NCBI RefSeq assembly: GCF_905475395.1
Contig: NC_058339.1
Coordinates: forward strand, 19,662,001 to 19,726,000
Direction: 5' to 3'
From: Chrysoperla carnea
Taxonomy: Eukaryota > Arthropoda > Insecta > Neuroptera > Chrysopidae
Length of the DNA stretch: 64,000 nt
Shown piece by piece: positions 38,201 to 46,418 of the stretch (position 1 is the first letter of the stretch; each line of letters opens with the position of its first letter). The notes under the pieces were generated by a model, which was given only the letters and a program-made list of their open reading frames with translations, did no database searches and was not told where the DNA came from. Both the position numbers and the translations under genes were made by a program.

Positions 38201-41200
38201 CTTTAGAGTAATTTAAGAGTCAGCTTGGGCTCAAAGCCCATCAGAGAACGAAGGCCATTTTAAATAAAATTTTTTTTTTTTTTTTTTAAAGTAAACATTA
38301 ATTAAAACAAATAGATTCAACAGAAATGGTGGAGGTGCAGTGAAGCCTTATATCTACTATAGTGTTTGTTATTAGTAGTTTTATTTAACAAGTTTTATTG
38401 GAATGTGAACTAATAATAAAAATAACAAAAATGGTTTAACCGTACATTCTTTTCTTACTCTCAGAGTTATTCCAAATAGTTTAAACTTATGACCTGCATT
38501 TACGGCTATCCATATACTTCGCCAGGTAAAGGACCCCGCATGATAAGATAGAAAACTCTCTTTCTGTGAAACTTTTTCAAACTGCCCCCGAAATGTTCTT
38601 CCGATCGTTTTAATCAAAAGCTATCTCGGCCACAAAATTTTTTAACGTGTAGTTTTCAAGTTACGGTTGATCAAATAATAAATTCTGTTATGAAAATTTC
38701 TAGGATTCCCAATTGAAGCCAAAGTTGCACAAAAGTTATATCTTAATGGAACCCTGGGATTTTCTCATCGAACCTGGAATTTTCTCATTCCTAATTAGGG
38801 ACGGTCAAGCCTTTGAGTCACAGCCTATAGGTGATGCCTTGCATGGGAAACCAATGAGACCCCAATAGGTCTTTCTTTAAAATTTCTAGTCGGGAAAATT
38901 CTAAAGCTTCTAGAGCAAAGGAAGTACAATATAGATCAAACTAGCCGCAGTACAGTAGATCTTCTAAGATTTACTCCGAACTCAAATCTTAGCTAATCTA
39001 ATCTAAAGATTGATGATTCATGGTACTATAAAATTATATCAGCTATAAAAATTATAAAATAAAATAAAAATTGAACTTTACTGTCATCAAGCTCTTCAGC
39101 TATTCTTAATCCCATACATGATCAATGCTGTGGGTAGTTTAAGATAACTAAAAATTAGAATAAATAGTTGTATTCTTTGCTTTGATTAATGAATCTCGTA
39201 AAATTTAATTTGATTAATTATTCATTTTATTAAATATGATGTGAAAATGACCATATTATTGTTTAAAATTTTACTCATATAATACATCATATTATAGTAT
39301 GTATATAGTATGCAGATGCATGCTTCTTAGTTAATTTAATAATTATACAATATATAATGATAATAATTTAAAAAGAGACACCAAGATTTTAAAACAAAGA
39401 TAAACCACTTCCGGAATAGATTATTAAAAAACTTCTTCTACATAATATTATAATTTTGTTATGTTATTATGTATATAATATATATTTAAACATAGTTAAA
39501 AAATACCGAAGGTGGATCTGTCTAATTTGTCAAAAAATGCACAAGCATTAAATTATTCATAATTTTGTTTTATATATAAAAAAAAATTATAAATGAGATG
39601 TTTGTTGTAAGAGATTTTTTAGAGAACTACGACTCCGAAAACCGCAAAGAGACAATTTCTGAGGTGAAATTCAGAAATTTCAAATTATTTTTACCATTGA
39701 CATTGACTAGGGATAGTTTTCTTGGGGTTTCAACAATCCTTAGTTGCTTTTTGACCATGGATTCTTGAACAGCTCACCTTAAAGCTCCTCAAGAGACGAT
39801 TTCTGGTGTAAAATTTTGAATTTAATAAATTTTTTATCTGTCAGTTCCAAGGGAAGTTTTAATGGGGTTGCAACCGTACTCAGTTGCTTTTTAACGTTGA
39901 ATTCATGATCAGCGACCTCGAAAACCTTCGGGAGACGATTTTTGAAGTGAAACTTTGATTTGTTTTCACTGTTACTATTTGGAGTGCTTTGGGGATGGGA
40001 AAACTACCCTAATTTTCTCAGTTTTCTTTGTAATGCCGAGGTTAGTGCGGCTGAATGTTCCTGAAGGTCTAAAGAACACTCACGCAAATTTTTGAAATAG
40101 GAACTGTTCCACTAATTTTCCACATTTTCGGCTTAATTAAATGTACTCACTACTAGGGCTGCCAAATGTACTAACTACTAGGGTTGCCAAGTTTATTAAT
40201 TATTTTTTTAATCACTATCTTAGCCTGGACTCCTTACGTACTACTTATAAAAGAAAATTGACACAGGCTTTTATGGAGCCGTGTGTAGAGAACATTATTA
40301 TCTTTTTATTACTTTACGAATTGAGGGAATACATCATAATAGTTAGTTTTGCAGGACTTTTCTGGAGGATGTTATAAAATGATCTGAATTTCGGTACGGT
40401 TGGCAACCCCAGCTTTCGGTTCAGCTGTTTCAAGATAAACAGAAAAAATGGATTAAACTTATGGTTTAAGATCATCGAAATTTTCTGGGAAGTTAATACG
40501 TGTTGTCAAAAGTGCATTGTATCTTCAATATCCTTAAAACTCTCTGTAAAATATATAAAAAATATAATGCATAACCAAAAAAGATTTTTTTTTTCTTTTT
40601 ATAAATTTTAATATTGAATATACAAAAGATGCAGCGAACAAACAATCAGCAGTAGATAGATATTATACTTATAAACGCCTACAACAAAACAGGTATCATC
40701 TATCTTTGTCCGTTTATTAAAGGTAAACTTATAAAGTCAAGTTTAAATTCAATTCAATACAATGTACATAACATTATAAACGTATATACTACGTACGTAT
40801 GTAAGTTTACGTGTGTGGTTGTGCATTTGTTTCTTTTTTTAAGATACAAAAGCCGGTAAGTAATGAATGGGAAAGTTGTTTTTTTTATTTTTATTTTAAA
40901 TTTAATACTAACATATCAATATTTTTGATATTTCGAGTAATAATATTAAAAATTGTCCTTGAAAGGACTGAAAACGATTAACACAGACATTAATATGACA
41001 TTGGATGGTTTTATTATACCATGTATATGAAATATAACAAGGTATACTAAGTAAAGTCCCAAGTTTGTAACGCTTAAAAATATTGATCCTATGAACAAAA
41101 TTTTGGTATAGGTGTTTATAAAATCACTTAATTAATCCATTATCGGTTGTTCGTCTGTCTGTCTGTCCGTCTGTCATCACGATAACTCAAAAACGAAAAA

Positions 41201-44200
41201 AGATATCCAGTTGAAATTTTTGAGCGTGCTTAGGTCGTAAACATTTTGGTAAAGTTCGTAAATGAGCAACATAGGTCAATTGGATCATGGGTCCGTAGGA
41301 CTCATTTGTAAACCGTTAGAGATAGAATAAAAGTTTAAATGTAAGAAATGTAAAAAAAATAAACAACTTTTGTTTGAAACATTTTTTCGAAAACATCACT
41401 GTTTATCCGTGGGGGCGAAAATTAGGTTCGAATATGGTATAGTATGTATTATATGGAAATATCAGTCATGTGTATGTGATATGTGTGTATGGCTGGTTAT
41501 TTCTCTTTACTTATATGACGTGAAAAAACAAACGATTCCGTAATCAACACTGTTTATACATGGTATTGCAACAATTAACTCAGTCAATTGTTTGTTTTCA
41601 CTTGTCCTCAACTCATTACTTTCAATTGCTTGGATTAATAATTATGTCCCAAGTTATTTTATTAAAAGGTATATTAAATTTGGTCCCAAGTTAATATAAG
41701 TGTTTATTATTATCATTATTAGCCCATTTCCGGTTATCCGTACGTCTGTCCGCTCGTCCATCCATCAATCCGTTAACACGATAATCCAAAACAAAAAGAT
41801 TTTTTGAGTCAATACAAAAATTTAATTAAGTTTGCTCGATTATTCTGATCAGGATCTTCAGGACAAACTAAAAAATATTTGATGTGGAAGTGCAGATAAA
41901 ATTCCATAATAAATAATATTTAAAAAAATTTAAAAACACGCTTTTATAGCTAAACTAAAAAGTAGTTTTAGTTTTTTTTTTAAACTATTACATATTTATT
42001 ATTTTTTGATTTAGAAAAAATCCTGGTTGCTCGGTCATATCTTTTTTCTTTTTAAATATTTTTACGTCCATGCATATAACATTATTACATAATTCATAGA
42101 AACAGATTTTTATCAGATTTATTTGCGTCTATTTAAAATGAAATAAAATTAATTTTTTTGTATACATATACGTATATCCCGAAATTTTGCAATTTGATTC
42201 ACTTCTCGCTTTCGATTGAGCTGAAATTTTTTCATGCTTATGTTAAATGCACATTTGAGCATGATTAGATTTTCCCATCGCTTCTACCATATTTAATTTA
42301 CATACGTTTTTGAGTTTTAATTTCAATATTAAAATAAAATATACTTAAGAAATATGCTTTTTATTGTACGAAAAAGTAAAAAATAATTTTTCATATGAAT
42401 TATTTTTGATATTTTAAGATGAGCTCCTCTAGCTTTTACAATGAGTCAAGTATGAGTAATCCATAGAAAAAATTATTTTTGGCTTTTTAGTACTATAAAA
42501 GCTTCTTCTTTTAAAAGTAATTTTTATTTTAATTTTTTATTTAAATCTAAAAGACGTATGTAAATCAAATATGGTGGAAGCGATGGGAAAATCAAGTCAT
42601 ACTTTAATTTGCTACATCATTTTAACAAATCTATTATAGTTTATCAAATACTACCGGTAGAATTTTTGAAAATTTTTCTAATTTAATTAACACAATCTCA
42701 ATAATTTCGGACACTTTTCATTCTTTCATTTTCAAATTTTTATATTATGTTTATATTCCTGTATATAGAAGTTATGTGGCGTACAGAGCAGATTTTTTTT
42801 ACTGTTGCTTCATGATTTTTTTTTTATAAATGAATTGATTATTATTATTTTTTATTTATTTATTTGTATTTTTTTAAACATATGTGTATTTAATTTATTT
42901 TTCTCAATAAGATAAATTAAAACTGAATATAATCTTTTAGGTAGAAACGTTATTTTGATTTGTGTGTTTTGTAGTTAAATTTTTGGAGATGAGTAAATTT
43001 TTTTAAGAAATTTCTCATGATTAAAATTACCATTTACTCTTCTAATTTAATAATTTATTTTATTATATTAATATGAATATTTGATATCAATTTACAAATT
43101 TGTTATTTGTAATCATTCATTAAACCAAAGACTCTTTTTGAGGAGTAAAAGAATATATTCAAAACTAGATTTCAACATTTAAATTAAACGAAACGCTGTC
43201 ATTCTAATTTCTAGCAAATCCAAGAAAAGAGCAGTCAAATACATTTTGTTGAATTGAGATTTGTTTGAAAAAAGTTTGTTTAACATGAGATTTATAAGAT
43301 AAGATAAGATAAGAAACATATTTTGAAAAGACGCTTAAAACAGTTTCCAAACACTTAATGGTGAGCATCTATCCGATGGATTATTGGCTTCGAGAACGAT
43401 TAGAAGTTAGAAGAGTTTATCGGGTACGATATTTTTCTGATATTTTGCGCTCCTTCGTTATTTCGGGCTCTTTAGCGTACCTTCTAAAAAAGTTAGCTAT
43501 GCAGGGCTTTTTCATCATTAAGTTTTCTACAAGGGATCTTCTGAGAAATGAAAACCGTTTACAGTGACGCCCGGTACCCTAATACTTCTCTTTACTTTCA
43601 GTCGCAAAGTGGCATTTTCCCAAGCACCAGTAGATACAAAAGGAAAAGTCATAATCGTGTGAAAGTGCTGAAATAGAAATATAAAGTTCTTCTTTTACAT
43701 TATTCAAGTTTGTAATTGAAACAGTAATAACATTCAGCTTTTGAACCTATTGGAGGTTACTGAGAAAAGTATTGGCTATTGAATATAAGAAAATTGAGCT
43801 TCTATACTACGTTAATTTGATATTTTATCCCGGGGATGGCCGATAAAAATGAAGGGGGCAATATTCCGTAAATTTAACATAAAATTTGTAATCAGCAACC
43901 CTGTCCAAAGGTCCCTGCTAGTCAATTTTGGAGTGAATTATTTAAATTTTCAAAATTTCGAATTTTGGTGCATTGGAGGTCGATAGGGGATGAAAGGGGT
44001 GAATTTTCGCACACTTGAAATAAAATTTGTAATAAGCGACACTAAAACCTTCGAAAACCATACGTAAGTCGATTATAATAGAGAATACATGATATTTTAC
44101 CCCAGAGATTGGTCTATAAGGGATGAAGGGGGTTAATTTACGTATATTTGATATAAAATTTGTAATCAGCAATCCCAAAAACCCTTGCGAATTAATTTTG

Positions 44201-44522
44201 GAGTGAATTACATAAATTTTCGATTTTCGGCGCATTTATGGCTTTCGTCTGCACTGTGGCATCGTGATCATACACATAATACAGGAAAAATAAAATAAAA
44301 AAAGATTTAGGGAAATCGAAATTTGAAAAAAAATCCCTGACCGAAAGAGTTAAAAATAAATAATTGAAATTAAGTACCCAAATTTAATGACGAATTTGCA
44401 TTATCTTTTGCAGATACCAAATCTTTCTGTATACGAATGACCGGTGATCCAGACACATCCAGAATAAAGCAGGTGCACAATATAAAACACCACCACATCA
44501 CCACAACACCACTTTGATGCAT
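19363..44522 (-). CDS. Secreted mucin-like protein with multiple VWC domains (eight exons)
   Basis: Exons, 5' to 3': 44522-44378, 26500-26306, 24387-24157, 23870-23682, 23448-22377, 21456-21173, 20574-20386 and 20231-19363. Phases match at every junction and the total is about 1057 aa. Order: signal peptide (1-26), three 10-cysteine VWC domains (about 49-253), a Thr/Asn-rich linker (to about 705), a fourth VWC (about 706-768), a second Thr-rich stretch, and a C-terminal half VWC with only six cysteines before the stop. VWC domains commonly bind BMP-type ligands or assemble extracellular polymers; Thr/Ser-rich linkers suggest O-glycosylation. The name and function are unknown. Joining the distant signal-peptide exon is inference: it is the only upstream minus-strand exon found with a secretion signal and a matching phase-1 donor. 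Further exons in the 18-kb intron are possible. Confidence 0.8.
20386..20574 (-). CDS. VWC gene exon 7: VWC domain 4
   Basis: Phase 1-1 exon of 63 codons, starting ICFSKGREYKHGELL, with CILCMC, KCPPLKPGC and a CC pair (SCCGHVIC); ten cysteines. Donor GCG|GTAAGA. Confidence 0.92.
21173..21456 (-). CDS. VWC gene exon 6: proline-rich linker
   Basis: Phase 2 in and phase 1 out, 94 codons, no cysteines. Pro, Asp and Thr-rich (FLPRDPPIIDSFYDN, SVTPVPSITNPPK). I ended it at the internal donor AACG|GTAAAT, because this gives the phase needed by the next VWC exon; the frame otherwise runs on to a stop. Confidence 0.82.
22377..23448 (-). CDS. VWC gene exon 5: Thr/Asn-rich mucin-like linker
   Basis: A 1072-bp exon, phase 1 in and phase 2 out, cysteine-poor (one cysteine seen). 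It is rich in Thr, Asn and Ser with many Asn-x-Ser/Thr sequons and runs such as TTSMEDLTTTLSTIDTT. It ends in an acidic, tyrosine-containing patch (DFEDYDYNEP). This composition fits a glycosylated extracellular spacer. Confidence 0.88.
23682..23870 (-). CDS. VWC gene exon 4: VWC domain 3
   Basis: Phase 1-1 exon of 63 codons, starting CYSNGSIFYEGEK, with CDNCYC and EKCCATSYNC; ten cysteines. Donor A|GTAAGTA. Confidence 0.92.
24030..24090 (+). repeat. R7-like fragment in a VWC gene intron
   Basis: GCTATGTTTCAAGTGCGAGT, then TAAGGGTTCCGTACCGG, matches part of the repeat at 49938-49975. Confidence 0.4.
24157..24387 (-). CDS. VWC gene exon 3: VWC domain 2
   Basis: Phase 1-1 exon of 77 codons, starting CVSNGTIYAEGS, with CEHCFC, a CC pair (NSCCPIRYDC) and ten cysteines. 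A hydrophilic tail (TTSTTEKHQKE) follows, then the donor GAAG|GTATTA. Reading through that donor would meet a stop. Confidence 0.92.
24388..26305 (-). other. VWC gene intron 2, nothing recognised
   Basis: A 1.9-kb intron, AT-rich. The plus-strand open frames here (25272-25942) are hydrophobic low-complexity translations without support. Confidence 0.5.
26306..26500 (-). CDS. VWC gene exon 2: VWC domain 1
   Basis: Symmetric phase 1-1 exon of 65 codons, starting CAYKGNVYSHR and ending CCPELICT. It contains ten cysteines in the VWC pattern, including C-x-x-C-x-C and the CC pair. Confidence 0.92.
27731..28262. mobile_element. Tc1/mariner-like MITE, 532 bp
   Basis: Left end ACACTGGTTATCGAAAAAAT and the reverse complement of the right end (ACACTGATCATAAAGAAAAA) form terminal inverted repeats of about 32 bp with mismatches. 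They run on to CGG-TCA and TTTGAAA/CTTGTAAA. Both ends are flanked by TAT/ATA, consistent with a TA target duplication. No transposase frame remains. Confidence 0.65.
28701..29163 (+). mobile_element. Non-autonomous Helitron/DINE-like element
   Basis: The 5' part has TATATATATTTCTTGTGTGC, then CTCCTAGACGGCTGGACCGA and TTTCGATGAAATTTTTTGTG, a start shared by many insect Helitron-like elements. The 3' end is GTTGGGTCCGCTAG followed by T, matching the Helitron rule that the element ends CTRR before a host T. A GC-rich segment (28981-29060) lies inside. The class is assigned from recollected family features. Confidence 0.6.
29164..29290 (+). repeat. Second dispersed-repeat fragment abutting the Helitron-like element
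   Basis: TATACTATAAATGTGAAAGT, then GGATGTTTGTTTGATTGTTT and ACGTTTTCACGC, resembles the 5' start of another widespread insect repeat family. It begins exactly where the Helitron-like element ends, so one may have used the other as its target. Confidence 0.35.
30795..30876. repeat. Almost perfect hairpin with 27-bp arms
   Basis: Left arm 30795-30822 (starts TTAATTAAAGAGAATTG) and right arm 30850-30876 are exact reverse complements except for one extra A. The loop is 27 bases. On the minus strand the loop contains CCGGGTTCGAG, similar to a Pol III B box, followed by a T run. Confidence 0.85.
31403..31985 (+). mobile_element. R1 MITE copy split by a hAT-like insertion
   Basis: Begins TACCATGTATATATG and proceeds through AAGGTATACTAAGTTTAGT, TTGTAACACTTAAAAATATT and ATAGGTGTTCAT. 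After the interruption at 31511-31911 it resumes AAAATCACCTAATTACTGCA and TTCCGGTTGTCTGTCGG. The joined order equals the uninterrupted copy at 41017. Its distal half is missing. Confidence 0.8.
31511..31911. mobile_element. hAT-like non-autonomous element, 401 bp, with 8-bp target duplication
   Basis: Ends are CAGTGGCGTAGCTCGCC and, reverse-complemented, CATAGGCGTAGTTACC, typical of hAT elements. Flanks are GTGTTCAT (31503-31510) and TTGTTCAT (31912-31919), an 8-bp duplication with one mismatch, also typical of hAT. It is inserted inside R1. A 90-codon open frame on the minus strand is not recognisable as transposase. Confidence 0.8.
32553..32620 (+). repeat. Short dispersed-repeat fragment
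   Basis: TTTTTAACCGACGAAAAAAT, then GGAGGCGGTTATCAAATGG, resembles a common insect repeat terminus. Only the end is present. Confidence 0.3.
32791..33450 (+). repeat. R2 tandem array, 305-306-bp units (2.2 units)
   Basis: TTGGATCGATTTTAGTCCGT (first unit slightly changed) recurs at 32791, 33096 and 33402. Each unit has AAAAACTATTCGA-CAGTCAA, TTTTTGGGTCAAAATTACCT, ACTGAGTTTTATCGAAATTG, an AAGGGGTACCCCTT palindrome and GGGGTAATTTTGATCCAAAA. The third unit breaks off at about 33450. Open frames of about 100 codons in the units are described under findings. Confidence 0.9.
33451..35894. other. Intronic DNA, nothing recognised
   Basis: AT-rich sequence between the R2 array and the LINE relic; no matching repeat or credible exon. 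Confidence 0.4.
35895..36290 (-). mobile_element. Degenerate LINE retrotransposon 3' fragment
   Basis: On the minus strand, 36287-36130 translates to a peptide containing LTRAQLRRVVGLLTGHCRLN, then LHNMGVSNDPTCRACM and DENSIHIICKA. This is the C-terminal region after the RNase H domain in I/LOA/Jockey-type non-LTR elements (TGHCRLN-x-HL and CxxC...H...C motifs). Frameshifts and stops follow. Its downstream part ends near 35895. It is a dead fragment. Confidence 0.65.
37290..37450 (+). repeat. R5-related dispersed repeat
   Basis: CAGCCATGAGCGCCTCAAGC, then TTTTGTTAATAGTCAAATAT and TCATGGAAAAAATTTATTTT, resembles the centre of the inverted repeat at 42258-42603 (GATGAGCTCCTCTAGC, ATCCATAGAAAAAATTATTT). 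Confidence 0.4.
39625..40100 (+). repeat. Degenerate tandem repeat, period about 145 bp
   Basis: Units begin near 39630, 39777 and 39917 with a shared phrase of the form CGAAAACC-C-GAGACGATTTCTG-GTGAAA, followed by GGGGTTGCAAC-TACTCAGTTGCTTTTT. Identity is moderate, and the third unit drifts into unrelated sequence. Confidence 0.6.
40141..40192 (+). repeat. Short tandem duplication of 25-26 bp
   Basis: ATGTACT(C/A)ACTACTAGGG, then (C/T)TGCCAA, occurs twice in direct succession. Confidence 0.7.
41017..41565 (+). mobile_element. R1 MITE, full-length copy (549 bp)
   Basis: Terminal inverted repeats are perfect over 11 bp (TACCATGTATA at 41017-41027 and TATACATGGTA at 41555-41565). The outer TA may be the target duplication, as in Tc1/mariner MITEs. 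Internal landmarks are AAGTTTGTAACGCTTAAAAA, a GTCTGTCTGTCCGTCTGTC tract, ATAACTCAAAAACGAAAAAA, AAATGAGCAACATAGGTCAA and GGGTCCGTAGGACTCATT. No ORF. This copy defines the family in the window. Confidence 0.85.
41640..41815 (+). repeat. R1 MITE, diverged partial copy
   Basis: AAAAGGTATATTAAATTTGG, TCCCAAGTTAATATAAG, CCCATTTCCGGTTATCCGTA and AACACGATAATCCAAAACAA follow the order of the full R1 copy just upstream, with deletions. Confidence 0.6.
42258..42603. repeat. R5 inverted repeat, about 105-bp arms
   Basis: The left arm (42258-42364) contains TTTTCCCATCGCTTCTACCA and TTTAATTTACATACG. The right arm (42492-42603) is its reverse complement with scattered changes. The loop is about 125 bp. 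Probably a fold-back mobile element. Confidence 0.75.
43296..43314 (+). repeat. Short AAGAT microsatellite
   Basis: About four direct copies of the AAGAT pentamer. Confidence 0.7.
43825..44240 (+). repeat. Degenerate tandem repeat next to the signal-peptide exon
   Basis: Three units with starts near 43841, 43988 and 44121 share GATGAA-GGGGT-AATTT-CG, ATAAAATTTGTAATCAGC and TTTTGGAGTGAATTA. Spacing is 147 and 132 bp. It lies 140 bp inside intron 1 of the VWC gene. Confidence 0.75.
44378..44522 (-). CDS. VWC gene exon 1: signal peptide
   Basis: Starts MHQSGVVVMWWCFILC with a hydrophobic core and a likely cleavage after VSGS. It then continues about 22 residues to a phase-1 donor (TTTGG|GTACTT). 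The -3 base of the start is A. The frame is open another 118 codons upstream (to 44876), but that part is an Asn/His-rich translation of an AAC/AAT microsatellite, and a start there would bury the signal peptide. I therefore chose the ATG at 44522-44520. Confidence 0.7.
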
Positions 44523-44646
44523 ACTTAATGTTGTAATAATATCACTAAAAATATTTTTAATGGATGAATTGATCTGTGTCGTTTGCTGTCGAATTTTAGA
44601 TTGACGTCGCGACGGCATGGCAATGACATTTGTTGTTGATGTTTTA

Positions 44647-44732
44647 ACAGATGATAAAGTGTTGTTTTTGTTGTTGTTGTTGTTATTATAGCACATAATA
44701 TTATGATTATGATTATTATTATGATAATATAA
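44647..44732. repeat. AAC/AAT-type microsatellite upstream of the VWC gene start
   Basis: GTTGTTTTTGTTGTTGTTGT, then an ATT/ATG-rich run. It produces the Asn-rich upstream translation mentioned under exon 1 and probably lies in the 5' UTR or promoter. Confidence 0.7.
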
Positions 44733-45034
44733 GCACATGTTTGTGCGTCGGCACCTGAGCGCGGACTGAACGTCTTCAATATCGCCATTATAGTTTACAC
44801 CTGCAACTATTGTACCTATATTATAAATAATATAAATACTGTAACTAATAAAGTCGGTACTAATGCGATGTCGCACGTTTGAATATTCATTGTATTTTAT
44901 TATTATATTTATTTTATATGCCTTCTTACAATCGCTCTGCTCTTATTGAAGCTATTCTTTCATTCAGTTTTTAAAATGATATCTACTGTTTTTTAACTTC
45001 TTAATAATATGTAAATATTATCTTTTTATTAGTA

Positions 45035-45885
45035 ACTAGCTGGTACCCAACTGCCTCTCCGTACGATTTCAATTTTAATACGATGTTGGAGTTTCATATA
45101 TTATTTAACAGCAATTATTCAGTACCACAGAAAATTTAGATATCGCGATATCGCAATATTTTGATCGATTTTAGTCTGTATCTCAAAAACTATTCGATCA
45201 GTCAACAAATGCACCCGATTTTTGTACTTTATGGGTTAAAATTATCTTATGTACTGAGTTTTATCGAAATTGGAGATTTAAAAAAATTTTCGATTTTTTA
45301 CCCCTTTGAAAAAATCGAGAAAATCGTAAAAAAAAAAATTTTGTTTTGGCATTTGATGAAAATCTTTGGATGGGGTAATTTTGATCCAAAAAGTATTAAA
45401 ATCAGGTTAATTTGATGATTGGATGCAGAGTTTCTGAGATATCACAATATTTGGATCGATTTTAGTCCGTATCTCAAAAACTGTTCGACCACTGAACAAA
45501 TGCACCCTATTTTTGGACTTTTTGGATCAAAATTACCTTATATACTGAGTTTTATCGAAATTGGAGGTAAAAAAAATTTTTCAATTTTTTGCGATTTTTT
45601 TAGGGAAAAATTGAGAAAATCGTTAAAAAAATTTTTTCGTTTTGAAATTTGATGAAACTCGGTGGATGGAGTAATTTTCATCCAAAAAGTATAAAAACCA
45701 GGTTAATTTAATTATTGGACCTGTAGAAAGTTACAATGTTAGCGAGTATCATGGGCAAAGCTTCATTTTAAAAAGGGTGCGAGTTCTTCACCGAAAAATT
45801 AAAATCAATAAAATTGTGAACAAAAGGTAGGATAAGTGAGGGCTATAACTTCATATTCTTGTTTTAAAAAGGAGAAATTTTTTAC
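45035..45885 (+). mobile_element. R2 element with two tandem units and a Helitron-like left end
   Basis: Starts ACTAGCTGGTACCC, the reverse complement of a GCTAGT-type Helitron end. It then carries R2 units at about 45161 and 45451 (290 bp apart; the first has an 18-bp in-frame deletion), and a tail (GTAGAAAGTTACAATGTTAG, GAGTATCATGGGCAAA) shared with 55920-56080. The final hairpin and GCTAGT of the 55-kb copy are absent. Confidence 0.75.
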
Positions 45886-46418
45886 TATAAAAACTGAAAT
45901 CATTCTTTTCGAATCCTCTATTATTGTCTTGTGTTCTCTCAAAATAGTTTATGTTTCAAGTACGTATATTTCATGGTGTACATCCCTCAATAAAAATTTA
46001 ACAAATGTCAAACAAAACGAATGCTATTGAAATATAATAATAATGCAAAACCCACGTATTGAGAAGTCCAAGTATCGCATAAATTAAAAGCGATGAAGTA
46101 ATGTACATTACCTACCAGAAATTACATAAAAGAAATGACAACAATGTATTATTCTATTGTATTATATTGTATTAGTATACATTAATTACTGAACTATTAG
46201 TTCTTTATTCAAATACGTGTTCCAATACATTTCTGATTTGAACGCATTTATAACTAGAGATTGGATTTCATGTTTTTTTAATTTTCACTATAAATGCCTC
46301 TTTAAGATGCTATTCAACATTATATTTTACAACATATTTTGAGGAGTTAATTACCAAAAGTTAAGTTTGTTTATTCGTTATAAACTTTGAACTTTAAACC
46401 GAAAAGAACATAGTTCAC

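Larger units (their letters stand above)
26501..44377 (-). other. VWC gene intron 1 (about 17.9 kb), repeat-filled
   Basis: Separates the signal-peptide exon from the first VWC exon. It contains Tc1-like, Helitron-like, hAT-like, R1, R2 and LINE sequences and several fold-back and tandem repeats, listed separately. No nested gene was recognised. First introns often hold regulatory elements, but none can be read here. Confidence 0.6.

Noticed and set aside
44523-44876. 118-codon N-terminal extension of the VWC gene
   Set aside because: It is an Asn/His-rich translation of a microsatellite, and it would place the signal peptide internally. Treated as 5' UTR or promoter.
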